Shown here in pieces: positions 1 to 5,427 of a stretch of DNA of 7,516 nucleotides. Under the pieces are notes generated by a model. That model saw nothing but the letters and a program-made list of their open reading frames with translations, had not been told where the DNA came from and made no database searches. The first letter of the stretch is position 1. Each line of letters starts with the position of its first letter. The DNA is from Lachnospiraceae bacterium UBA3645 (GTDB taxonomy: Bacteria > Bacillota > Clostridia > Lachnospirales > Lachnospiraceae): assembly GCA_002373555.1 (NCBI GenBank), contig DFKM01000076.1, forward strand, positions 1 through 7,516, given 5' to 3'. The position numbers and the translations under genes were made by a program.

Positions 1-242
1 GCGGACCGAACAGCCTGCAGAGCCGGTATCTGACAGAGGATATCCCGTACGGCCTGGTGCCGTGGTGCGCAATCGCGGAGGTCGTGGGCGTGCCGATGCC
101 GCTGACAAACGGCTTTATCGATATCATCAATGTCGTACATGAGCGTGACTGGAGGAAGGATGGCTGCGGCCTGGATGAACTGGGTATCGAGGGAATGGAC
201 AAAGACCAGCTCCTGCAGTATGTCAAGACCGGAAAAAAATAA
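1..242 (+). CDS. Opine/octopine dehydrogenase family protein, C-terminal fragment (5' end outside window)
   Basis: The reading frame is already open at base 3 and ends at TAA 240-242, giving about 79 residues of a protein whose start lies upstream of the window. The fragment has the pattern of the C-terminal NAD/NADP octopine/nopaline dehydrogenase domain: a segment SLQSRYLTEDIPYGLVPW, then IAEVVGVPMPLTNGFIDI, then a short basic/acidic tail. Family members reversibly join or split an amino acid and a 2-oxo acid (N-(carboxyalkyl) amino acids) using NAD(P)H in the cytoplasm. The N-terminal Rossmann fold cannot be checked here. The internal GTG at 57 could be misread as a start, but homology-like sequence continues upstream of it, so it is an internal valine. 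The gene lies 90 bases ahead of a TRAP transporter on the same strand with no visible terminator, so co-transcription is plausible. The substrate is unknown; 'opine' is a family name only. Confidence 0.78.
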   Translation, partial: GPNSLQSRYLTEDIPYGLVPWCAIAEVVGVPMPLTNGFIDIINVVHERDWRKDGCGLDELGIEGMDKDQLLQYVKTGKK

Positions 243-249
243 TATCTTC

Positions 250-312
250 TGCAAAGACTCCTGTTAAACGCCGGATGATGCCTGAAACTGTTGTTGCAAA
301 GCACTGTTAACG
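250..312 (+). repeat. Imperfect direct repeat in the leader upstream of dctP
   Basis: Two similarly oriented copies are visible: TGCAAAG-ACTC-CTGTTAAACG at 250-270 and TGCAAAG-CA-CTGTTAACG at 295-312, 45 bases start to start. Each consists of TGCAAAG, a short variable spacer, and CTGTTAA(A)CG. The second copy ends 8 bases before the dctP Shine-Dalgarno sequence. Paired half-sites like this can be binding sites for a regulator, but no regulator is recognised. The TGTTAACG part resembles a catabolite-responsive element only weakly. Confidence 0.5.
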
Positions 313-332
313 TTATAAAAAGGAGGTAGGAA

Positions 333-1343
333 ATGAAGAGGTTTGTAAGCATTCTGTTGACCCTGACATTATGTCTGGCCCTGGCGCTGCCTGTCGCGGC
401 CGATGATTCCGGAAAGACGTACAAACTGCGTCTCGCAACCCACTATAACACAGAGCACCTCGGCTATGCCGCCCTGGAACGCATCAAAGAGAAACTGGAG
501 ACCGAATCTGACGGCCGTCTGGAGATCACCCTGTATCCTTCCAGCCAGCTTGGCGACTACACCCTGACATTCCAGGAACTGATGGAAGGCACCATCGACC
601 TTGCACTGATCCCCGTTCCTTCAGAGTACGACTCCAGACTGGAGATGAACTTCATCCCTTATCTGATCAACGGTTATGACGGCATGGCAGCTTCCTTCGG
701 CGAAGGCTCCTATTTCTTCGACAATTACACCAAGATCCTTTCCGAGCTGAACATCAAGCTCCTCGGAATGTATGTGGAAGGCCTGATCGGCTTCGGTTTC
801 GCAGAGTATCCCGAGAACTATCAGGATGTCAATGCGGACAAGAAGGGCCTGATGGTCCGTGCTCCCGCGATCGAAGTCTACAACCTGGTTACCGAGGATA
901 TGGGATTCTCCGCAACGACGATCCCTTATGCTGATCTTTACACCTCCATGCAGACCGGCGTCTGCAACGGCTGGATCGGCGGAACTCCTCAGCTGAACTA
1001 CTCCGACTTCCGTGATGTTATCAAATACTATGTACCTTACAATGTATTCGCTGAGAACATCGGCTTCTTCATGAGCCAGGATGTCTACAACACCCTTCCC
1101 GAGGATCTGCAGCAGCTGATCGTCGAGACCTTCAAGGCAGAATCCGAGAACAGCTTCGTAACTGCTAAGCAGGGCGACGAAGATGCCCTGAAGGCAATGG
1201 AAGAGTACGGCATCGAGATCCTTCCTCTGACCGATGAAGAACTGGAAGCTTATCGCCAGCACGTCATCGACACCACATGGCCGAAGCTTGGAAAGAACAT
1301 CGGCGACGATATCCTGCAGGGTCTGATCGAGGCCAACCAGTAA
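333..1343 (+). CDS. dctP: TRAP transporter extracytoplasmic solute-binding protein (DctP family)
   Basis: This 336-residue protein is the ligand-capturing component of a tripartite ATP-independent periplasmic (TRAP) transporter, which imports organic acids using an ion gradient. It begins with a signal peptide (KR at 2-3, hydrophobic core 4-20, likely cleavage after VAA at 21-23). Family features visible are the N-terminal strand KLRLATHY (31-38), the GRLEITLYPSSQLGD segment (61-75), LMVRAP with Arg176 at the place of the carboxylate-binding arginine of the family, and DLYTSMQTGVCNGW (201-214). The length is normal. The ATG is preceded by AGGAGG at 321-326 with a 6-base gap, so the start is secure. 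Cys14 sits in the hydrophobic core and is preceded by LTL, so it does not form a lipobox. The mature protein therefore seems to be released rather than lipid-anchored, which is odd for a single-membrane Bacillota. The ligand cannot be assigned. Confidence 0.93.
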   Translation: MKRFVSILLTLTLCLALALPVAADDSGKTYKLRLATHYNTEHLGYAALERIKEKLETESDGRLEITLYPSSQLGDYTLTFQELMEGTIDLALIPVPSEYDSRLEMNFIPYLINGYDGMAASFGEGSYFFDNYTKILSELNIKLLGMYVEGLIGFGFAEYPENYQDVNADKKGLMVRAPAIEVYNLVTEDMGFSATTIPYADLYTSMQTGVCNGWIGGTPQLNYSDFRDVIKYYVPYNVFAENIGFFMSQDVYNTLPEDLQQLIVETFKAESENSFVTAKQGDEDALKAMEEYGIEILPLTDEELEAYRQHVIDTTWPKLGKNIGDDILQGLIEANQ

Positions 1344-1370
1344 CCTGTAAATTCATTTCAGTACAATAAT

Positions 1371-1393
1371 GATCCGCCCCGCACGGGCGGATC
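1371..1393 (+). other. Perfect hairpin in the dctP-dctQ gap
   Basis: GATCCGCCC (1371-1379) and GGGCGGATC (1385-1393) form a perfect 9-bp stem around the 5-base loop CGCAC. It lies 28 bases after the dctP stop. No T-run follows, so it is not a classical intrinsic terminator. A stem here could protect the 3' end of a processed dctP message. Confidence 0.6.
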
Positions 1394-1412
1394 AGGGTTA
1401 ACCAGCGGAGCG

Positions 1413-1444
1413 GCCGGGGCGCCAGAAAGTGCCCCGGCTTCTTC
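1413..1444 (+). terminator. GC-rich hairpin with short T-rich tail, possible attenuator between dctP and dctQ
   Basis: GCCGGGGC (1413-1420) pairs with GCCCCGGC (1431-1438). Two further inner pairs (one G-T wobble, one C-G) leave a 6-base loop, giving a very stable 10-bp stem. It is followed by TTCTTC, a weak U-rich tail. This suggests partial termination or an RNA 3'-end block after dctP rather than a full stop, because the next two genes encode the same transporter and no promoter is evident between. Confidence 0.5.
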
Positions 1445-1477
1445 AGAAAATAAGATGAAAAAGGAGATGATGGTCTG

Positions 1478-2122
1478 ATGCAAACCAAACACTTTGATCT
1501 GACCCAGACCGCTTTCTGGAATATCCTTCAGAACATCATCAAAGTGGTGATGATCGTGGGCAGCGTGGTATCCACGGCCTGCATGTGCTATTCGGTTATA
1601 CTTCGTTACGTTTTCCATAAGAATTTCTACGGATCTGACGAAGTCATCATGCTGTTCGCTTTCTGGCTCTATTTCATGGGGGCGGTTTACGGCAGTTATG
1701 AAGACAGCCATATCAAGGCGGATCTTCTGAATGTATATATCAAGAATCTGCGGATCAAGGACGCGCTTGCGCTCGTGGCCCAGGCTCTTACCATCTTTGT
1801 AAATACGATCGTTCTTACATGGGCATATAAATATTTCCTGCTGGAGATCAACAAGGGCGGTCTTTCCACAGCCCTGAAGATTCCGCTTGTCATTCCGAAA
1901 TCGGCGGTTTTCTTCGGCTTCCTTCTGATGGAATTTTATCATGTCTACTATTTTATCCATAATATACTGCTGTATGTCCGGAAGGGACATTTCACAGAGC
2001 CGCAGCTCGGCGACTATGTGACGGATGCCATGAAGAAGAAATATCCCGGCATCGATGTTCCGTCAAAGGAAGAAGCAGCTGCGCTTGTTGCGAAAGAACT
2101 CGGAAAGGAGGGTGAAGGATAA
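1478..2122 (+). CDS. dctQ: TRAP transporter small permease subunit (DctQ family)
   Basis: This 214-residue integral membrane protein is the four-helix small subunit of the TRAP transporter. It pairs with DctM and supports docking of the binding protein. Hydrophobic segments lie near 19-43, 57-73, 96-121 and 138-166. The family signature is clear: ILRYVFHKNFYGSDEV (41-56), then WLYFMGAVYGSYEDSHIKAD (63-82), matching the usual RYVF...SEE...G.HI..D pattern. The tail after the last helix (about 168-214) is charged and Ala/Glu/Lys rich, somewhat long for the family. The start at 1478 is preceded by AAGGAG (1461-1466) with an 11-base gap, a little long, but no other in-frame start fits. The stop TAA overlaps the dctM ATG (TAATG), which implies translational coupling. 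The binding protein gene lies 134 bases upstream across two hairpins. Confidence 0.92.
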   Translation: MQTKHFDLTQTAFWNILQNIIKVVMIVGSVVSTACMCYSVILRYVFHKNFYGSDEVIMLFAFWLYFMGAVYGSYEDSHIKADLLNVYIKNLRIKDALALVAQALTIFVNTIVLTWAYKYFLLEINKGGLSTALKIPLVIPKSAVFFGFLLMEFYHVYYFIHNILLYVRKGHFTEPQLGDYVTDAMKKKYPGIDVPSKEEAAALVAKELGKEGEG

Positions 2123-3435
2123 TGTCAATGGAAGTTGTTGTCAGTGTTCTGATCCTGATCGTCGGCCTTGTCGTCGGCATGCCGATCCCCTTCGCTTTCG
2201 GCGGATCCTTCCTGTGGCTGACATACTCTCTGGGATTTAACCCCAGCACGCTCCTTGCCAGCGGCTATACGCAGATCAACTCCACGATCCTGCTCGCCAT
2301 CCCGCTGTTCGTCCTTGCCGGAAAAGTCATGGAGAAAGGCCATATCGGCGACGCGCTGATCGGCCTGGTCCAGCGTTTCGTCGGCAGGATCAAGAGCGGA
2401 CTCGGCGCCGTCGCCGTTGTTACCTCCGCCGTGTTCGGATCCATCTCCGGCAGCGCCTCCGCAACGCTTTCCTGTATCGGCGCGCTGATGGAGCCCAGAA
2501 TGACCAAGGCAGGTTATCCCAAGGGATACACTGCGGCTCTTCTTGCCGCAGCCTGTCCGCTGGGACTTCTGATCCCGCCCAGCTCGGCGCAGATCCTGTA
2601 TGCATGGTCTTCGGGTACTTCCGTTCTGGCCTGCTTCACTGCTACGATCATCCCCGGCATCATCCTGGTAATCTTTCTGTGTGTCGTGAATGCGATCATG
2701 TGCCGCAAGATCGATATCATCCAGCCGCCGAAGGAAGGCGGTTCCATCTGGGTGAAGAATACCGTGAAGGCTACCTGGCACGCGGTTCCCGCACTGATCA
2801 TGCCGTTCATCATCCTCGGCGGTATCTACGGCGGCATCATGACGGCGACCGAAGCGGCTGCCATCAGTGTCCTGTACGCGGTACCCTGCGGAATGTTCGT
2901 TTACAAGGGCCTGAAAGGAAAGGGCCTCTGGGAAGCGCTGAAGGAATCCGCCTGTACCACGGGCGTTATCATGGTCATGTTCTTCATGGTCATGATCTTC
3001 AGTAAGCTCCTGACCATGCTGAATGTCCCGACCATGATCGCGACATCCCTGCTCAGCCTGACGAACAACAGGATCCTCATCCTGATGATGGTCAACATCT
3101 TCATGATCATCATCGGCATGCTGATGGATGATACCAGCGGCATCCTGCTGTGCACCCCGATCCTTCTTCCGATCGTGCAGGGCATCGGCGTACATCCGGT
3201 CCACTTTGCCGCCATCCTCGGCGTTAACCTCGGCATGGGAAATGTCACGCCGCCCACGGCGCCGATGCTGTATCTGTCCGGCCGTGTCTGCGGCGCCAAG
3301 ATTAACGAGATGCTGAAGCCCATCCTGATCTTCATCATCTTCGCATGGATCCCGACACTGCTGATCACCACCTATGTTCCGACAGTGGCTACGTTCCTGC
3401 CGAAACTCATCATGCCCAATCTTTTTGCGCATTGA
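2122..3435 (+). CDS. dctM: TRAP transporter large permease subunit (DctM family)
   Basis: At 437 residues with about a dozen hydrophobic segments, this is the transport-channel subunit of the TRAP system, coupling substrate entry to an ion gradient in the cytoplasmic membrane. Family landmarks are GSISGSASAT (106-115), LIPPSS (150-155), TATEAAAIS (241-249), MDDTSGILLCTPILLPI (335-351) and NLGMGNVTPPTAP (369-381). The length is typical and the gene looks intact. The first codon overlaps the dctQ stop by one base. AAGGAGGG at 2105-2112, inside the end of dctQ, is 9 bases from the ATG and sets the start; a second in-frame ATG two codons on is less well spaced. After codon 2 the gene has no TTA, CTA or TCA codon, which leaves a full-length but meaningless open frame on the opposite strand. 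No clear terminator follows the gene. Confidence 0.95.
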   Translation: MSMEVVVSVLILIVGLVVGMPIPFAFGGSFLWLTYSLGFNPSTLLASGYTQINSTILLAIPLFVLAGKVMEKGHIGDALIGLVQRFVGRIKSGLGAVAVVTSAVFGSISGSASATLSCIGALMEPRMTKAGYPKGYTAALLAAACPLGLLIPPSSAQILYAWSSGTSVLACFTATIIPGIILVIFLCVVNAIMCRKIDIIQPPKEGGSIWVKNTVKATWHAVPALIMPFIILGGIYGGIMTATEAAAISVLYAVPCGMFVYKGLKGKGLWEALKESACTTGVIMVMFFMVMIFSKLLTMLNVPTMIATSLLSLTNNRILILMMVNIFMIIIGMLMDDTSGILLCTPILLPIVQGIGVHPVHFAAILGVNLGMGNVTPPTAPMLYLSGRVCGAKINEMLKPILIFIIFAWIPTLLITTYVPTVATFLPKLIMPNLFAH

Positions 3436-3449
3436 TCAGTCTTTAACAG

Positions 3450-3470
3450 TATTGTGATCGAATCGCAATA
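3450..3470 (+). promoter_or_regulatory. Operator-like inverted repeat after dctM
   Basis: TATTGTGAT (3450-3458) and ATCGCAATA (3462-3470) are reverse complements around CGA, with one mismatched pair that would be a wobble in RNA. The core TGTGA...TCGCA recalls CRP/FNR-type sites, but its spacing is 5 instead of 6, so no regulator is named. Its centre (3460) is about 62 bases before the start expected from the TATAAT box at 3510. TTGTGA inside it (3452-3457) is also 17 bases from GATACT (3475-3480), a possible second promoter. No T-run follows, so a terminator role for dctM is unlikely. Confidence 0.4.
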
Positions 3471-3486
3471 TATAGATACTCTCTGC

Positions 3487-3515
3487 TGTTCAAAAGAACT
3501 GATTTGATGTATAAT
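3487..3515 (+). promoter_or_regulatory. Likely sigma-A promoter for the small membrane protein/channel unit
   Basis: A consensus TATAAT lies at 3510-3515, directly preceded by TG, in an AT-rich stretch of otherwise GC-rich DNA. The -35 is weak: TGTTCA (3487-3492) at 17 bases or TTCAAA (3489-3494) at 15 bases. The expected transcription start is near 3522, about 66 bases before the downstream ATG. Confidence 0.55.
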
Positions 3516-3523
3516 TGCCACAG

Positions 3524-3557
3524 GGGAAGCGCCGGCTGCGAAAGCCCGGCGCTTTCC
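3524..3557 (+). other. 5'-leader hairpin with GAAA tetraloop
   Basis: GGGAAGCGCCGG (3524-3535) pairs with CCGGCGCTTTCC (3546-3557), 12 bp with one G-U pair. A two-base bulge (CT) is followed by GC-GAAA-GC, a GNRA-capped tip. If transcription begins near 3522, the hairpin is at the extreme 5' end of the mRNA. A second small inverted repeat, CCGGTA/TACCGG (3556-3569), overlaps its base and lies just before the ribosome binding site at 3572. There is no long T-run, so a terminator for dctM is less likely. Confidence 0.55.
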
Positions 3558-3587
3558 GGTATTTACCGGTCGGGAGGATGAAACGGC

Positions 3588-4079
3588 ATGTTTCGCTGGG
3601 TATCCGTTGAAAAACTCTTTTTTGTACTGCTGGCGGCGATTATCGCGCTGGTTCTGATGTTCTTCCTGCACGGACCGTATATAGAGGAAGGTTCGGAGAA
3701 GGCGGTAGAGCAGGCGCTCCTGGACAGGACAGAGGACGAGGATGAAGAAACGGTCTCCGCGGAGGGCCACCGCCTGTTCCAGGTCGTGCAGACGGAAGAT
3801 AAGCTGGAGGTCTGGGGGATCTTCAGCACAGGCACATGCAGAAAAACGGAAGACGGTGCGGAATTCCAATATGAAGACGAGGCTGCCCCGGCAAAGATGA
3901 CATTTGAAAAGAACGGATCGGAATGGGCGCTCACGGAATACGCTGCGCCGGAGGATACTGGCTTCAACAGCGCGGAGTTGAAGGCCGCGTTTCCGTTCCA
4001 CCTGCGGGTCGCGCTTCTTCTGTCCGGTTTTTTTGAAGCGGATCTGGAAGAACAGATGCAGGCTTACGCGCCTGCATAA
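3588..4079 (+). CDS. Small membrane-anchored protein of unknown function
   Basis: I do not recognise this 163-residue protein with confidence. Residues 10-28 form one hydrophobic helix after a short N-terminus, so it is probably a membrane anchor with most of the protein outside the cell; there is no lipobox. A very acidic linker follows (TEDEDEET, 48-55), then a soluble part with alternating short strands: HRLFQVVQ (61-68), KLEVWGIFS (72-80), AKMTFEKNGSEWALTEY (102-118) and PEDTGFNSAELKAAFP (121-136). The pattern 'strand - xxTFEKNG-xWxLxEY-xxPEDG - LKxxFP' resembles, from memory, uncharacterised extracellular domains of Clostridia. The start has GGGAGG at 3572-3577 with a 10-base gap; the nearer ATG at 3578 is out of frame. 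The channel gene begins 69 bases later with no terminator between, so the two are probably co-transcribed. Confidence 0.75.
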   Translation: MFRWVSVEKLFFVLLAAIIALVLMFFLHGPYIEEGSEKAVEQALLDRTEDEDEETVSAEGHRLFQVVQTEDKLEVWGIFSTGTCRKTEDGAEFQYEDEAAPAKMTFEKNGSEWALTEYAAPEDTGFNSAELKAAFPFHLRVALLLSGFFEADLEEQMQAYAPA

Positions 4080-4148
4080 ACGCTGTCATCAGACACTGCG
4101 GGAATGATTGACGAAGAAGCACAGTAAACAGGAAACGGGAGATCTGCC

Positions 4149-5360
4149 ATGGAGCAACAGTATGCCGGCGAGAGCCGGGGGCACAGGATCTACAGGATCA
4201 TAGAGATCGGAAATGTCGGAGATACGCCGAGCCGGGCATACGACATCGTGAATACCCTGTCGATCGTCATCAATCTTGTTATCAGCCTTGCGCTTACCTT
4301 CGATCAGATCGAAGCAGCGGCCGGCGGCCCGCTGCGGTTCATGGAATCGCTGACATATATCTTTTTTGCGGTGGACTTTTTCCTGCGGATCTATACGGCG
4401 AGATACGCGTATCCGGGATGTTCGGATCTGAAAGCCGCGGGGAAATATGTGCTGTCCTTCTCCGGTATCGTGGATCTGCTTTCCTTTGTACCGTACTATC
4501 TGCCGGTCTTTTTCCCGGCGGGCGTCGTTGCCTTCCGTATGTTCCGCGTGGTGCGGATCTTCCGCCTGTTCCGGATCAATGTCTATTATGATTCGCTGAA
4601 CGTGATCACAGAGGTCATCGTCAGCAAGAAACAGCAGCTTCTGTCCTCGGCCTTCATCATCCTGATCCTGATGACGGCTTCCAGCCTCTGCATGTACAGC
4701 GTCGAACATGAAGCGCAGCCTGAAGTATTCCGGAATGCCTTCTCGGGCATGTGGTGGTCGGTGTCCACGCTGCTGACGGTGGGCTACGGCGATATCTATC
4801 CGGTCACGGCCCTGGGACAGTTCCTCGGCATCGTGATCTCCTTCCTGGGCGTCGGCCTGGTCGCGATCCCTACCGGTATCATTTCCGCCGGATTCGTGGA
4901 GCAGTATACGCGCGTCAAGCGTCTCGGAGAATACGGCGCGGAATCGGATGTACAGTTCATCAAGGCGCATCTTAACCGGAACGATGAGTGGGTCGGAAAA
5001 AAGATCCGCGATCTGATGCTGCCCGAAGGCGTGCTGGTGGCGGTCGTTCAGAGGCGGAACGGCGTGATCGTGCCAAGAGGTGACGTCATCCTGGAGGAAA
5101 ACGATACCGTTGTGCTCGGTGCGGAAAGCTTCAACGACAACACGTATATCGATCTGAAGGAAGTTGTTCTGAAGGAACAGAATCCGTGGGCGAATGAATA
5201 TATCAAAGATCTCGATATTTCCAGAAAGAGCATCATCGTTCTGGTCCGGCGGTCGGGCACGCTGATCATTCCGAAAGGCGATCTGAAACTGCTCCCGGGC
5301 GATGCGGTGATCATGTACTCGCAGAAAAGGATCCAGGACGCGGAGCGGATCCGGGTATAA
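4149..5360 (+). CDS. Voltage-sensor potassium channel with two tandem TrkA_C (RCK_C) domains
   Basis: This 403-residue protein is a six-helix cation channel of the cytoplasmic membrane. S1 is near 33-50, S2 near 66-84 (with Glu66, Asp76, Arg80) and S3 near 101-120 (Asp109). S4 has arginines at every third position (Arg130, 133, 136, 139, 142), the classical voltage sensor. S5 spans about 163-185, the pore helix follows near 197-209, the potassium selectivity filter TVGYGD is at 210-215, and S6 is near 222-248. The cytoplasmic tail holds two copies of a TrkA_C-like fold, about 267-328 and 336-393, each with the [VI]P[RK]GD motif (308-312 and 374-378). No Rossmann-type TrkA_N domain separates them from the pore. 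Such domains bind small ligands in related proteins, in some cases cyclic di-AMP. GGGAGA at 4137-4142 is 6 bases before the ATG. The gene lacks TTA, CTA and TCA codons throughout. Confidence 0.92.
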   Translation: MEQQYAGESRGHRIYRIIEIGNVGDTPSRAYDIVNTLSIVINLVISLALTFDQIEAAAGGPLRFMESLTYIFFAVDFFLRIYTARYAYPGCSDLKAAGKYVLSFSGIVDLLSFVPYYLPVFFPAGVVAFRMFRVVRIFRLFRINVYYDSLNVITEVIVSKKQQLLSSAFIILILMTASSLCMYSVEHEAQPEVFRNAFSGMWWSVSTLLTVGYGDIYPVTALGQFLGIVISFLGVGLVAIPTGIISAGFVEQYTRVKRLGEYGAESDVQFIKAHLNRNDEWVGKKIRDLMLPEGVLVAVVQRRNGVIVPRGDVILEENDTVVLGAESFNDNTYIDLKEVVLKEQNPWANEYIKDLDISRKSIIVLVRRSGTLIIPKGDLKLLPGDAVIMYSQKRIQDAERIRV

Positions 5361-5370
5361 AAAAGATTTA

Positions 5371-5408
5371 CAGTCAGGTTTTTCATAACGCTTGACTGCT
5401 TTTTGTTT
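5371..5408 (+). terminator. Rho-independent terminator of the channel gene
   Basis: CAGTCAGG (5371-5378) pairs with CTTGACTG (5391-5398), 8 bp including one G-U, around a 12-base loop. CTTTTTGTTT (5399-5408) follows as a U-rich tail. It begins 10 bases after the channel stop codon. The downstream arm contains the -35 box of the SRP RNA promoter. Confidence 0.65.
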
Positions 5409-5420
5409 AACGGTTATACT
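5392..5420 (+). promoter_or_regulatory. Strong sigma-A promoter of the SRP RNA gene
   Basis: TTGACT (5392-5397) and TATACT (5415-5420) are each one base from consensus and separated by the optimal 17 bases. The expected start is about 5427-5428, which coincides with the 5' strand of the terminal helix of the SRP RNA. Confidence 0.85.
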
Positions 5421-5427
5421 TAAATTT

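Noticed and set aside
311..326. TATAAA just ahead of the dctP ribosome binding site as a promoter -10 box
   Set aside because: Transcription would start at or beyond the ribosome binding site, so the message would lack it, and no -35 box fits.
1362..1367. TACAAT after dctP as a -10 box for dctQM
   Set aside because: No -35-like sequence at 16-18 bases upstream, and the hairpins lie directly downstream.
1455..1478. Seven-codon frame MKKEMMV whose stop overlaps the dctQ start (TGATG)
   Set aside because: It has no ribosome binding site of its own; its bases include the AAGGAG that serves dctQ. It is probably a coincidence, although coupling cannot be fully excluded.
1358..1990. 210-codon minus-strand frame over dctQ
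   Set aside because: No recognisable domain or ribosome binding site, and it lies opposite an unambiguous membrane protein gene.
2125..3432. 435-codon open frame on the minus strand across all of dctM
   Set aside because: It is codon-aligned with dctM and exists because dctM has no TTA, CTA or TCA codon after codon 2. The product would be a His/Asp/Gln-rich low-complexity chain with no domain, while the + strand encodes a clear DctM.
4108..4136. TTGACG before the channel gene as a separate promoter
   Set aside because: No -10-like sequence lies at the right distance (GGAAAC at 17 bases).
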